The notes: generated by a model from the sequence alone, not told the origin. DNA of 64,000 nt from Gemmatimonadota bacterium (GCA_016713435.1 JADJPD010000013.1:62001-126000), one strand, 5' to 3'; positions 47,994 to 56,895 are shown, counted from the stretch's first letter. Program-made: numbers and translations.

Positions 47994-49316
47994 ATGCGGC
48001 GGTGGGTCCGAGTTCTCCTATGCCTGGTCATGATCGCGCCGGCGCTGGCAGCGCAGGCGGCGAAGGGCGCCGTCTACCGCCTCCCGGTGCACGGTGAGAT
48101 CGAGAACGGCCTCGCCCCCTACCTGGCGCGGGGCATCCGCGAGGCCAACGCGGCCGGCGCGGCAGCCATCTACCTCGATCTCGACACCCCCGGCGGCCGC
48201 ATCGACGCCGCCGAGCGGATCGTGGACGCGGTGCGCGGCAGCGACGTGCCGGTGTACGCGTTCGTCAACCCGCGCGCCTACAGCGCGGGCGCCATGATCG
48301 CGCTGGCCACGGACGGCATCTACATGCGCCCCGGCGCGGTGCTCGGCGCCGCCACGCCGGTGGGCGGGTCCGGCGAGAAGCTGCCGGAGAAGTACGTCTC
48401 CGCCATGCGCGGCGAGTTCCGCGCCCTGGCCGAGGAGAAGGGACTCGATCCGCGCATCGCCGAGGCCATGGTGGATGAGAGCCTGGGCGCGGAGGGCCTC
48501 GCCAAGCCGGGGCAGCTCGTGACGCTCAGCACTTCCGAGGCCCTGCGGGTCCGCTACGCGAAGGCTGAAGTGGAGGACGAGGCGGCCCTCCTCGCCGCCG
48601 TTGGGCTGGCGGGTGCGCCGGTGCTCAGCGTGGACATCAACTGGGCCGAGGTGGTGGTGCGGTTCCTCACCAGCCCCATGGTCTCGCCGCTCCTCCTGTC
48701 GGTGGGCATCCTGGCCCTGCTGGCCGAGCTCAAGGCCGGGACGCATGGCGTGGGCGCGCTCCTTGGCTTCACCTCGCTCGGGTCTTCTTCGGGTCGAGCC
48801 TCGCCGGTCGGGCTCGCCGGCATGGAGGAGGTCATCCTGCTCGGCCTCGGGCTGATCGCGGTGCTGGTGGAGGTGTTCCTGCTTCCGGGGTTCGGTGTGG
48901 CCGGCATCCTCGGCGCGCTGCTCATGGGGGCCGCCGTGGTGCTGGCGATGCTGGGCAGCTTCCCGTCCGGGGGTGATGTGGTGCAGGCACTGGCCGTCCT
49001 TGGGGCCAGCGTGATCATCACCCTGGCCGTCGCGTACGCCTGGCTCCGCCACCTGCCCAACAGCCGCCGCTTCGCCGGCCTGGTGCATCGGGAGAGCGTG
49101 CAGGCTGCCGAGGGGTACATCTCGGCGTTGCCCCGGGGGGACCTCGTGGGGCGGCAGGGCACGGCGGTCACCGACCTGCGGCCGGCCGGGGTCGCGCTCC
49201 TCGACGGGGAGCGCATCGACGTGGTCACGGAGGGTGAGTACATCAGCGCGGGCAGCCGGATCACCGTGGTGCGGGCCGAAGGGTACCGCCACGTGGTGCG
49301 GCCGGTCTCGGCGTAG
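47994..49316 (+). CDS. NfeD-family membrane serine protease (NfeD1b type)
   Basis: 440 aa: signal peptide (ends APALAAQ), ClpP-class protease domain (about 25-215) with YLDLDTPGGRIDAAERI, catalytic Ser in AYSAGAMIALAT and candidate Lys in GEKLPEKYVSAM, then four or five membrane helices and a C-terminal OB fold (LVGRQGTAVTDLRPAG). Start 47994 has GGAGG eight bases upstream. Paired with floA as in Bacillus yqeZ-yqfA. The stretch 48777-48812 reads GSSSGRASP, but one frame over gives VFFGSSLA, as expected for the family, so two compensating indels are likely there. Confidence 0.88.
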   Translation: MRRWVRVLLCLVMIAPALAAQAAKGAVYRLPVHGEIENGLAPYLARGIREANAAGAAAIYLDLDTPGGRIDAAERIVDAVRGSDVPVYAFVNPRAYSAGAMIALATDGIYMRPGAVLGAATPVGGSGEKLPEKYVSAMRGEFRALAEEKGLDPRIAEAMVDESLGAEGLAKPGQLVTLSTSEALRVRYAKAEVEDEAALLAAVGLAGAPVLSVDINWAEVVVRFLTSPMVSPLLLSVGILALLAELKAGTHGVGALLGFTSLGSSSGRASPVGLAGMEEVILLGLGLIAVLVEVFLLPGFGVAGILGALLMGAAVVLAMLGSFPSGGDVVQALAVLGASVIITLAVAYAWLRHLPNSRRFAGLVHRESVQAAEGYISALPRGDLVGRQGTAVTDLRPAGVALLDGERIDVVTEGEYISAGSRITVVRAEGYRHVVRPVSA

Positions 49317-49346
49317 CAGTCGTTCCCCAACTCGGAGACGCGACAC

Positions 49347-50345
49347 GTGGACATCAGTCAGGTAGCACCGGGGCTGCTCCTCGCCCTGATCTTCACCGGC
49401 TTCATCTTCCTGGTGGTGGTGTTCCGGTTCATCCCGGTGGGCCTCTGGATCCAGGCCATCACCTCGGGCGTGCGGGTGTCGTTCCTCACGCTGTTCGGGA
49501 TGCGGTTCCGGAAGGTGAACCCGGCGGCCATCGTGCTGCCGCTCATCAACGCCCACAAGGCGGGGCTCCAGCAGGTGACGGTGGACGAACTCGAGTCGCA
49601 CTTCCTGTCGGGCGGCAACGTGAGCCGCGTGGTCAACGCGCTCATCTCGGCCGACAAGGCCGGCATCCCGCTGCCGTTCAAGCAGGCGGCGGCCATCGAC
49701 CTGGCCGGCCGCGACGTCTTCGAGGCCGTGCAGGTGAGCGTGAACCCCAAGGTCATCACCACGCCCAAGGTGGCGGCCATGGCCAAGGATGGCATCCAGC
49801 TGCTGGCGCTGGCCCGGGTCACGGTCCGCGCCAACATCAACCGGCTGGTCGGCGGCGCGGGCGAGGAGACCATCCTCGCGCGCGTGGGCGAGGGGATCGT
49901 GAGCACCATCGGTTCCGCGGCCAGCCACAAGGCGGTGCTCGAGAACCCCGACATGATCTCGAAGACCGTGCTGGCGAAGGGCCTCGACGCGGGCACCGCG
50001 TTCGAGATCCTGTCGATCGACATCGCGGACGTGGACGTGGGCGACAACATCGGCGCCGAGCTGCAGACCGACCAGGCCGAGGCTGACAAGCGCATCGCCC
50101 AGGCCAAGGCCGAGGAGCGGCGCGCGCTGGCCGTGGCCATGGAGCAGGAGTTCAAGGCCGAGGCGCAGAAGCAGCGCGCCCAGGTCATCGCCGCGGAGGC
50201 CCAGATCCCGCTGGCCATGGCCGATGCGTTCCGGAAGGGCAACCTTGGCGTCATGGACTTCCAGCGCTACCGGAACCTCCAGGCCGACACCAGCATGCGG
50301 CAGTCCATCGCCGGCGGCGGTGACAGCCCGGGCCAGGGCGGCTGA
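49347..50345 (+). CDS. floA: Flotillin-like protein FloA
   Basis: Membrane-domain scaffold of the FloA (UPF0365) family, 332 aa, GTG start. One N-terminal helix (LLLALIFTGFIFLVVVFRF) anchors an SPFH-like domain; conserved runs are LTLFGMRFRKVNP, ANINRLVGGAGEETI and DIADVDVGDNIGAELQTDQAEADKRIAQAKAEERR (shown in parts across the coiled region). Only Gly/Ser-rich tail follows. NfeD upstream is the usual partner in forming lipid microdomains. Confidence 0.94.
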   Translation: MDISQVAPGLLLALIFTGFIFLVVVFRFIPVGLWIQAITSGVRVSFLTLFGMRFRKVNPAAIVLPLINAHKAGLQQVTVDELESHFLSGGNVSRVVNALISADKAGIPLPFKQAAAIDLAGRDVFEAVQVSVNPKVITTPKVAAMAKDGIQLLALARVTVRANINRLVGGAGEETILARVGEGIVSTIGSAASHKAVLENPDMISKTVLAKGLDAGTAFEILSIDIADVDVGDNIGAELQTDQAEADKRIAQAKAEERRALAVAMEQEFKAEAQKQRAQVIAAEAQIPLAMADAFRKGNLGVMDFQRYRNLQADTSMRQSIAGGGDSPGQGG

Positions 50346-50347
50346 GC

Positions 50348-51096
50348 ATGGAAGGGGTGCGGGCGGCGGCGGGCTTCGAGGGGCTGATCGTCCTCGGGGT
50401 GATCTACTTCATCCTGAACGTCATCTCCGAGGCGGCCAAGAAGAAGGGCAAGAGCACCGTGGCGCCGAGCGAGGCGCCCACGGAGCCGTCGCCGACGCAG
50501 CAGGAGGCGCTGTCCCTCGAGCGCATCCTGGCGGAGATCGAGCGCGTGAAGAAGGCGGGGCCCCCGGTCGCGGAACGGACCCCGCGCGTCCCGGGCCGTG
50601 GAGCGTACCCCCGCCGCGCCCGCGGCCCACCCAGCCCGTCAGGGCCCCGTTGCCGGCGCGGCGCCCGGGTCCGGCGCCGCGGAAATCCAAACCCGTCGGG
50701 GACCCGCATCGCGGCCCGCTCGGCCGCTCGGCCGACCGCGCCATCCCCGAGGCGGAGGACGTCGAGGAGCGGGGCTCCCTCGAGGGCGAGTCGCTCGAGG
50801 TGGCCGAATCGCTGGAGATCCTCGACGAGACCCGGCTCCGCCCCCCACGCCGCATCGAGGACCAGGACGATCTCGCCGAGCAGGTGGCGCAGCGCCGGGT
50901 CAAGCAGGCGGAGCAGCGCAACCAGGCGCATCGCGCCGCGGACCATGCGGCGTTTCACGATCATATCGCGCAGGGGGAGATCGGCGCGGACGCCGGCGCC
51001 GAGCAGGCGGCGGCGCGGGGGACCCGGCGGCAGCAGTTGCGTCAGGCGGTCATCTGGCGGGAGATCCTGGGGCCGCCGCGCGGCGAGGAGCCCTGA
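50348..51096 (+). CDS. Hypothetical membrane-anchored acidic protein after floA (frameshift)
   Basis: About 249 aa, no family recognised. An N-terminal membrane helix (LIVLGVIYFILNVISEAA) leads to a charged region, a Pro/Arg-rich linker and an acidic, Glu/Gln-rich half (EDVEERGSLEGESLEVAES) ending LRQAVIWREILGPPRGEEP. The N-terminal and C-terminal parts are in different frames; the change lies near 50575 in a GC-rich linker, probably one base. Two bases separate it from floA, so it belongs to the NfeD-FloA operon. Confidence 0.65.
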
Positions 51097-51103
51097 CCGA
51101 GCA

Positions 51104-51131
51104 AAGGGCCGCACCGGGGGGTGCGGCCCTT
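51104..51131. terminator. Bidirectional terminator between floA operon and ppa
   Basis: Perfect 12-bp stem AAGGGCCGCACC/GGTGCGGCCCTT with loop GGGG, between convergent genes. Confidence 0.78.
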
Positions 51132-51153
51132 GTGCATTGCGGCGGTGCGTCCC

Positions 51154-51783
51154 TCAGCGCTTCTTGGCGGCCTTGGCCGGCTTGGCGGCCGGCTTGGACG
51201 GCTTCGCCGGCTTCCTGGGCTTCTTCGGACCGTAGGTCTTCCGGTAGAGCTCCATGGCCTGCAGGATGGCCGCCCGGGCTTCCTCGGCGCCTTCGAAGCC
51301 GCGGGTGCGGGTGGTCACTCCCTCGAGGTCCTTGTAGACCTGGAAGAAGTGCTCGATCTCCTTGAGGGTGTGCTGGGGCACGTCGCCGAGGCCGTGGATG
51401 TCCTCGGCGAACGGGTCCCCGGTGGGGACGGCGAGCACCTTCTCGTCGGAGCGGCCGCGGTCGATGAGGTGGAAGAGGCCGATCGGTCGGCACTCCACCA
51501 GGCAGCCCGTGAAGACCGGGATGGTGGTGATCACCAGCACGTCGAGCGGGTCCCCGTCGTCGCCCAGGGTGCGCGGGAGGAAGCCGTAGTCGCCGGGGTA
51601 GTGGACGGCGCTGTGCAGCACGCGGTCCAGGCGGAAGACGCCGTGGTCCTTGTCGAGCTCGTACTTGTTGCGCTCGTTGGTGGGGATCTCGATGACGGCG
51701 TCCACCACCTCGGGCGGGTTCTTCCCGGTGGGAAGGTCGTGCCAGTAGTGCAATCCGGTGGGGCGGGGCGGGAGCGGCGGCAT
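51154..51783 (-). CDS. ppa: Inorganic pyrophosphatase, family I
   Basis: Soluble Mg2+-dependent pyrophosphatase, 209 aa. Motifs: EIPTNERNKYELDKD, DYGFLPRT and the metal-binding DDGDPLDVLV. The C-terminal 25 residues form a Lys/Ala/Pro-rich tail (KPAKPSKPAAKPAKAAKKR) not found in the E. coli enzyme, perhaps nucleic-acid binding or just disordered. Convergent with the floA operon. Confidence 0.95.
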   Translation of the reverse strand: MPPLPPRPTGLHYWHDLPTGKNPPEVVDAVIEIPTNERNKYELDKDHGVFRLDRVLHSAVHYPGDYGFLPRTLGDDGDPLDVLVITTIPVFTGCLVECRPIGLFHLIDRGRSDEKVLAVPTGDPFAEDIHGLGDVPQHTLKEIEHFFQVYKDLEGVTTRTRGFEGAEEARAAILQAMELYRKTYGPKKPRKPAKPSKPAAKPAKAAKKR

Positions 51784-51910
51784 CGGTGTCCTGGTGAAGG
51801 AAAATCCGGCTGTCAGTGACGGTAGGTTAGCGGGGGACGGGCGCCCTCGGTAGGCCGCATCCCGTGGTCGCGGTTGCCCAAAGTTCCGGACGGGGCGATA
51901 CTCCCGCCGC

Positions 51911-51993
51911 GCCCGAGTGGCGGAATGGCAGACGCAGCGGACTCAAAATCCGCCGGGGGCAACCCCGTGTGGGTTCGACTCCCACCTCGGGCA
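51911..51993 (+). tRNA. tRNA-Leu (anticodon CAA)
   Basis: Complete cloverleaf. Acceptor GCCCGAG pairs with CTCGGGC, discriminator A; anticodon stem GCGGA/TCCGC encloses loop CTCAAAA with anticodon CAA; a long variable arm (CGGGGGCAACCCCG) marks a class II tRNA; T arm GTGGG-TTCGACT-CCCAC. CCA is not encoded. Confidence 0.96.
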
Positions 51994-52037
51994 TCCGATC
52001 CCCTCCCGCCCCTCACCGGGCGTGAGGATCGGTCCGT

Positions 52038-53061
52038 TCAGGTCGCCCGCGCCTCACGCCGGCGCGCCACCAGCACCACGCCGAGAAACGCGAGGAACGT
52101 CAGCCCCGTCGCGGTGGCCCCCGAAGCATCGGGGTGCAGGTGGGTCCAGAGGACCACCCGGAAGACCGACGACTGCTGGAACTGGGCCATCATCTTGTTG
52201 TAGTTGGGCGTCTGGTCCTGGACCAGCGACGGGAAGCGCGCCACCAGGTCGGCGCGGACCAGGTCGTTCAGGTGCTTGAGCCGCTCCCGGGTCGCGCCGG
52301 TGGCGCCGGTGAAGACGATCTCGTTGAGCTCGAGCTCGAGCTCGGTGAAGCGGCGCGTCACCCCGAAGCGGTGGGCTCGCCCCTCGTCCAGCGTGAGCGA
52401 GAGGAAGATGCGGCCGGCGTCGGAGACGGACACCCGGCGGCGGCGCTGCTCGATGGTGAGGATCTCCCGGAGCGACGCCGCGTTGATGCCGAGCTCGGTG
52501 AGTCGCTGCAGGAAGGCGGGCCGCTTGGTCCGTTCCACCAGGCCCGCCGGGGGAACGTGGTCCTCCTCGTCCCGGGACATCGGGTAGTAGGCGACGGGGA
52601 ACTTGATCTCGCGCCGCGCCGTGCTGTCGTCGGGCTCGCGGTGGAGCGTGATCTGCATCTGCTCGCGGCCGTTCTTCCGGGCGGTCGTGTCGCCGGGGAT
52701 GGTGCGGGACCGATGCCGGAGCCCGTCCTGTCCCCGCAGGAACCCGAAGTCCGGCGTGTCATAGTACACGTCGGTGATGAACTCCTCGGAAGCCTGGGCG
52801 GCGTAGACCGCGCCATTCCCCTCGAGGAAAGCGGGGCGGGGCAGGTACCGCGACTGCAAGTAGGCCCAGAGCGGCTCCACCAGCGAATCGGGCACCGCGA
52901 ACTTCATCTCGTCCTCGATGCGGACGTCCTTGCCCCCATCGCGTGAGGCATTCGACGGGTCCACGGCCGCCGCCGTGCCGGCTTGCTGGGCGCCCAGGAT
53001 GGGGCCGGCAGGCCAGCAGGAGGACGGCCACACGGGGCCAGCGGCAAGGGGGACGTGCCAT
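52038..53061 (-). CDS. Exported CYTH/VTC-like triphosphate tunnel protein (frameshift in signal peptide)
   Basis: About 340 aa. The core starts with an ExExK signature (EDEMKFAV) and continues YYDTPDFGFLRGQDGLRHRSR, typical of CYTH/VTC tunnel enzymes that bind triphosphates or make/cleave polyphosphate. Strands LFLSL-like and ELELELNEIVF follow. Uniquely, an N-terminal signal (MARPPCRWPRVAVLLLAC, one frame off; indel near 53015) and a C-terminal helix with Arg tail (LTFLAFLGVVLVARRR) suggest a periplasmic, membrane-anchored domain. The known family acts in the cytosol or with cytosolic catalytic side. ATG 53061 has a GGAG site. Confidence 0.72.
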
Positions 53062-53104
53062 GGGGGCTCTCCTCGAGTGGGGGTCGGGGCTCGGGCCCCC
53101 CCGG

Positions 53105-53132
53105 AACTAAGCTGCCTCGTCTTGATTGGCAA
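53105..53132 (-). promoter_or_regulatory. Candidate promoter of the CYTH-like gene
   Basis: On the minus strand TTGCCA, 16 bases, TTAGTT, ending 44 bases before the ATG at 53061. Confidence 0.4.
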
Positions 53133-53289
53133 AGCCCGTGCCGGGTGCGCGCCGGGTCCCGGCGCGTCCCCACCGCCGCTCCTCCCGACTGGCCCGGTCA
53201 TCATTCCTTCATGCCTCCCCGGCTATCCTGATCCCCGGACCCGGGGGCAGGCCTGGGGCTCGTTCCACGGCCCACTCCCTGGAGTGCCG

Positions 53290-53550
53290 ATGCGCCGCAT
53301 CCTGCTCCTGACGCTGCTGATTTTCCTGGTCAACCTCCCCTTCGGCTACTGGCGTGCAGGGCTCCGGAAGCTGTCGGCCACCTGGTTCGTGGCCATCCAT
53401 GCGCCCGTCATCCTCATCATTGCGATGCGCCTCGCGCTCCACATGCCGTTTCGGGTGATCACCCTGCCGCTGTACGTCCTGGCATTCTTCAGTGGGCAGT
53501 CGGTGGGGGGCTGGCTGCGCCGTCGCAAGACGACGCCGATCGTGGCCTGA
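53290..53550 (+). CDS. Small membrane protein, unknown function
   Basis: 86 aa with three hydrophobic segments (LLLTLLIFLVNLPFGYW, FVAIHAPVILIIAMRLAL, VITLPLYVLAFFSGQSVG) and a basic end. GGAG precedes the ATG by five bases. No family recognised. Divergent from the CYTH-like gene, about 230 bases apart, and followed by a hairpin. Confidence 0.7.
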   Translation: MRRILLLTLLIFLVNLPFGYWRAGLRKLSATWFVAIHAPVILIIAMRLALHMPFRVITLPLYVLAFFSGQSVGGWLRRRKTTPIVA

Positions 53551-53580
53551 GTCCACCGCCCGCTCCATGCGCGCCGTCCC

Positions 53581-53604
53581 GCGGCCACCTCTCCGGGTGG
53601 CCGC
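53581..53604 (+). terminator. Hairpin after the small membrane protein gene
   Basis: Perfect 9-bp stem GCGGCCACC/GGTGGCCGC, loop TCTCCG. Confidence 0.5.
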
Positions 53605-53762
53605 AGGCGTGCCGGTGCGGCCCCCGGGAAGGCGAGCGCCGGAGTCGGGTTCCCCGTTCATGAATGGGCGGTGAAGTCCGCATGAGGTGCCGTGCGGCGT
53701 GAGGGCGCTCACCGCTCCGTCAGGCGGGGCGGTGTAGCGTGCGGCATCCAGGAGGATCACTC

Positions 53763-54449
53763 ATGACGCATCGTCTCGCGTTCGCCCTCGCCTTGGCGTT
53801 CGCCCTGCCGCTCGGTGCCCAGGCGCACCGGCCCGCTCCCGCGCCCGTTCGTCCCGCCCTCCTCGGCGGGGTCGCCTTCGGGTACAACTCCGGCCGCGCG
53901 GTGGACGCGCAGGTCACCGTCACCAACGTGCTGCCGCGGTCCCAGCTCGGGGTCCGCCTGGCGCTTCGGTATGCGTCGGTGGACCCCGGGCTGCCCGGCG
54001 CGGCACGGCAGGTGTTCATCAACGACGCCACCAACGGGACGCCCGAGAAGCACGGGCACACCTGGGGCCTCAAGTTCGACCTCATGCATCCGGTGCACCT
54101 CCTCGGTATTCCGAATGCCTGGGCCTACGCCGGGGTCCGGCATGCGAAGTTCCTCGGCAACTTCCGTTTCGTGGGGGGCAACGAGGACTTCGATGTCCGC
54201 AGCTCGCACTGGGGGGTGGGGGGTGGCCTCGAGAGCCGCTACGCGGTGAGCCCCCGGGTGAGCCTGGCCCTGGGTGGCGGGGTGGACTACTTCTTCCCGG
54301 GCCGCATGTACGGGCACGACACCGCCTACAGCCCCAATGGCGACAACGAGAATCCGCGCCAGGGCTACAGTTACTCGGATGCCGACAAGGCCATCGGCCA
54401 GCCGAAGCTGTCGCCCGTGCTGAACCTGGGGCTCGACTACCACTTCTAG
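53763..54449 (+). CDS. Outer-membrane beta-barrel protein (OmpW/OmpA-barrel-like size)
   Basis: 228 aa with signal peptide (ends LPLGAQA) and alternating hydrophobic strands with Gly/aromatic residues, e.g. GGVAFGYNSGRAVDAQVTV, AWAYAGVRHAKFLG and SLALGGGVDYFFPG. It ends LGLDYHF, with the C-terminal Phe used for barrel assembly. A strong AGGAGG site stands seven bases before the ATG. Specific family and role not recognised. Confidence 0.75.
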   Translation: MTHRLAFALALAFALPLGAQAHRPAPAPVRPALLGGVAFGYNSGRAVDAQVTVTNVLPRSQLGVRLALRYASVDPGLPGAARQVFINDATNGTPEKHGHTWGLKFDLMHPVHLLGIPNAWAYAGVRHAKFLGNFRFVGGNEDFDVRSSHWGVGGGLESRYAVSPRVSLALGGGVDYFFPGRMYGHDTAYSPNGDNENPRQGYSYSDADKAIGQPKLSPVLNLGLDYHF

Positions 54450-54466
54450 GGCGGGCGTCCCCGACG

Positions 54467-54503
54467 CACGAACGGCCGCCCCGGGCACGGGCGGCCGTTC
54501 GTG
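54467..54503. terminator. Bidirectional terminator, 15-bp stem
   Basis: CACGAACGGCCGCCC and its exact complement with a 7-base loop, between convergent genes. Confidence 0.78.
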
Positions 54504-54522
54504 TTGCGGCGGGCCGGTCAGC

Positions 54523-55038
54523 TCAGCTGCTTCGGGTATGCCCGCCGTGCTGCATCAGGATGGCGCGGACCTGGTCCTCGTTCGCCATGCCACTGTCGAC
54601 GGCCACCAGCACGCCCCCCTGCTCGATGGTCCGGCCGTAGGTGGCGGCCTCGTCGCCGCTGTAGCCCGCTTTCGCCAGCGCACCCGCGATGGCGCCGGAG
54701 GTGCCGCCCACGATCGCGCCCGAGGCGAGCGCGCCGCCGGTGGCGCCGAGCGCCGACGCGATGCCGCCGGCGGTGATGAACGGGCCCACCCCCGGGATGG
54801 CGAGGGCGGCGAGGCCGAAGAGGAGGCCGGCACCCGCGCCGACCACGGCACCCTTGGTCATCCGCTCGCCCACGTTGTCGTCGACGGTCTCCCCGGTACG
54901 GGGGTCGGCGCCCATGCCCGCCCGGTCGCTGCGGGCAATGAACGAGAAGTCGGAATCCCGCACGCCGAGCCGGCGCAGGTCGGCCACGGCCCCTTCGGCC
55001 TGGGCCACGTCATCGAAGGTCGCAGTCACACGTGCCAC
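54523..55038 (-). CDS. General stress protein 17M-like domain protein with glycine-zipper helices
   Basis: 171 aa. N-terminal ferredoxin-like domain of the YflT/GSP17M type (VTATFDDVAQAEGAVADLRRLG) is followed by a Gly/Ala-rich pair of hydrophobic stretches (GAVVGAGAGLLFGLAALAI, GAIVGGTSGAIAGALA) and a second alpha/beta element (YGRTIEQGGVLVAVDSG). GTG 55038 is chosen for its GAGGAGG site seven bases upstream. Likely stress-related and membrane-associated. Confidence 0.75.
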   Translation of the reverse strand: MARVTATFDDVAQAEGAVADLRRLGVRDSDFSFIARSDRAGMGADPRTGETVDDNVGERMTKGAVVGAGAGLLFGLAALAIPGVGPFITAGGIASALGATGGALASGAIVGGTSGAIAGALAKAGYSGDEAATYGRTIEQGGVLVAVDSGMANEDQVRAILMQHGGHTRSS

Positions 55039-55171
55039 GGCACGCCTCCTCGGAAGGGGTGAAGGCGGGGGGCGCCACCGGCGGGCGCCTCCCGGGTTTG
55101 CATGGAGGGGAGGACGGGTTCCGGCGTCCCCGGCGCACAGCCGGCGTGAAGCTGACGGCCCGAGCTGGGGC

Positions 55172-55642
55172 TCAGGGGCGGAGAGTGGCGTGCTTCCGGG
55201 CCGCGAGGGTGTTGGCCGCCAGCTGATCGAGGATGAGCCCCGGCCCGACGAGGCCGGCCATGAGCATCGCCCGGCACCAGGCGAAGGCACCAAGGAGCCC
55301 GAAGGGCGGGGCAGCGGCCGCCGGCATCTCCGTCAGCCACGCGCTCGCTCCGAGCGCCGCCAGGGTGGCGACAACCGCGGCGCCGAGCACCGGCCAGGGC
55401 ACGCCGGGCCCGCGTCCCGCGGTGAGGCTGGCGTGCACCCCGCGGGCAAAGCAGAACAGGATCACGTAGGCCAGCAGGGCATACAGCAGCGCGCCGCCCT
55501 CGGCGAGGCCTGCCCCGGCGTCGGGTGATACCAGGCGCGGGGCGTGCGGCGCCGTCAGGCTCACGAGCACGGTGGCCGGGAGCAGGACATACCAGCGCAG
55601 GCCGTGCAGGAACCAGGTCGGAGTGGGTGACATCGCGTCCAT
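55172..55642 (-). CDS. Hypothetical four-helix membrane protein
   Basis: 156 aa with about four transmembrane helices (WYVLLPATVLVSL, LLYALLAYVILFCFA, WPVLGAAVVATLAALGAS, LLGAFAWCRAMLMAGLVG). No family recognised. ATG 55642 or 55633 are both possible. Located between the stress protein and the Rad52-like gene, about 130 bases from each. Confidence 0.6.
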   Translation of the reverse strand: MDAMSPTPTWFLHGLRWYVLLPATVLVSLTAPHAPRLVSPDAGAGLAEGGALLYALLAYVILFCFARGVHASLTAGRGPGVPWPVLGAAVVATLAALGASAWLTEMPAAAAPPFGLLGAFAWCRAMLMAGLVGPGLILDQLAANTLAARKHATLRP

Positions 55643-55772
55643 CGGGAGCGGGAGGGCCCCGGTGCGGCAGTGCACGGGCGGGGTCCGCCCAGTCATCGGA
55701 GGATGCGCGTCACGACTTGAGGATCGCCCGGAACGCGGGCACGGCGGCCGGGCCACTGGGGCTGAAACGCGA

Positions 55773-55803
55773 CGCGGCCGGCCCCGGGGTGGGGCCGGCC
55801 GCG
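55773..55803 (-). terminator. Terminator of the Rad52-like gene
   Basis: Perfect 13-bp stem CGCGGCCGGCCCC/GGGGCCGGCCGCG with a 5-base loop, 17 bases past the stop of the minus-strand gene. Confidence 0.65.
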
Positions 55804-55820
55804 CATGAGGCTGACGGAAC

Positions 55821-56570
55821 TCAGGCGGAGCGCGCCGGCTCCAGCAGGGCGTCCTCGGGCGGCGGGGCCTGGCCCGGCCAGTAGACGCCACCGCATTCCT
55901 TGTCCTTGCAGCGCCAATCGGGGGCGCGCGGGCTCCGCTTGTTGGCACGGTTGTCCCACATGGGCCCCGTGCAGCGCGGGCACGGGGGCGAGGGAGCGCC
56001 GGGCGCGGGAGCCGGCTCCGCCACGCGTGGCCCCGGGCGGGCCAGCGCGTCCTCGCCCGCCGGGGCGGACACCCGCGCGACCGCCCAGGCGGGGACGGCC
56101 CAGTAGAAGCGGTGGGTCTCGCCGCTCTTCTTGTCGCGGAACTCGCCGCGCTGGTAGCCCTCGCGCTTCTCCGCGCTCACCTCCGCGTACACCGTCCCGA
56201 TCCCGTACAGGTAGCGGCCGATGCCGAACTGGACCGCCGCGCGCTTGAGCGCGTTGGAAAATCCGCCCTTGACCGGCTCGGTCTCCGGCTGCTCGGCGCC
56301 ATCCTCGCGCACCACCCACATCCCCGTCTCGGGGTCGCGCACCCGCAGGGTGCAGAGCACCCCCGGATGGCCCACCTCCCAGGGCCGGTAACTCACCTCC
56401 CAGCCTCCGAGGCCGAACACCTCGTCGAGCCGCTCCTGGACCCCGCGCGCCGTGATGTACGGCGCGAGCATGGCCCAGACCTCACCGTCCCGTGCTGCGC
56501 CCGCGCGCTGGATCCGCCACTCGATGTCCTCGGTGGCGAAGGGCGCGAGCAGTTGCTCCCTGACGTCCAT
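55821..56570 (-). CDS. Rad52/Rad22-family single-strand annealing protein with C-terminal zinc finger
   Basis: 249 aa. The N-terminal 150 residues match the Rad52-type annealing domain: LAPFATEDIEWRIQRAG, ITARGVQERLDEVFGLGGWE, VVREDGAEQ and FSNALKRAAVQFGIGRYLY. A Pro/Ala linker leads to a CxxC...CxxxxC finger (CPRCTGPMWD and CKDKECGGVYW) resembling a ssDNA-binding ribbon. Such proteins are common in phages, where they anneal DNA for recombination; here no phage genes surround it. Start 56570 has GGAGGAATC before it; an in-frame extension upstream is not conserved-looking. The upstream 325 bases hold no gene. Confidence 0.85.
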   Translation of the reverse strand: MDVREQLLAPFATEDIEWRIQRAGAARDGEVWAMLAPYITARGVQERLDEVFGLGGWEVSYRPWEVGHPGVLCTLRVRDPETGMWVVREDGAEQPETEPVKGGFSNALKRAAVQFGIGRYLYGIGTVYAEVSAEKREGYQRGEFRDKKSGETHRFYWAVPAWAVARVSAPAGEDALARPGPRVAEPAPAPGAPSPPCPRCTGPMWDNRANKRSPRAPDWRCKDKECGGVYWPGQAPPPEDALLEPARSA

Positions 56571-56895
56571 GATTCCTCCACGCGGCGATTGCCGCGGCAC
56601 AGGCCCCGACGCGCCGGGACGCCCCGCAGGGACGGTCCCGGCATCCGATTCAACCATGTCTTCCACCACCACGGGTCGCAGCATGGGAGTGCCCTCAGGG
56701 ACGGGGAGACGCACTGCGGATGCCGGCCTGTGGCCGAAGAAAGACCGAACAAACCTAGCGTCACGCGGCGGATGCCACCATTCGCGGAAATGGGCCACTG
56801 CCGACGGGATCACATTCCTGCACTTCTGTGGGGCGCGGGCGTCCACCCCGCGACGGCTGTCGACACTGCGCCCGGGTGGCTAGCTTCGCAGCACC

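Noticed and set aside
56571..56846. A longer N-terminus for the Rad52-like protein
   Set aside because: The extension is low in recognisable structure, while the inner ATG has a strong GGAGG site and starts just before the conserved domain.
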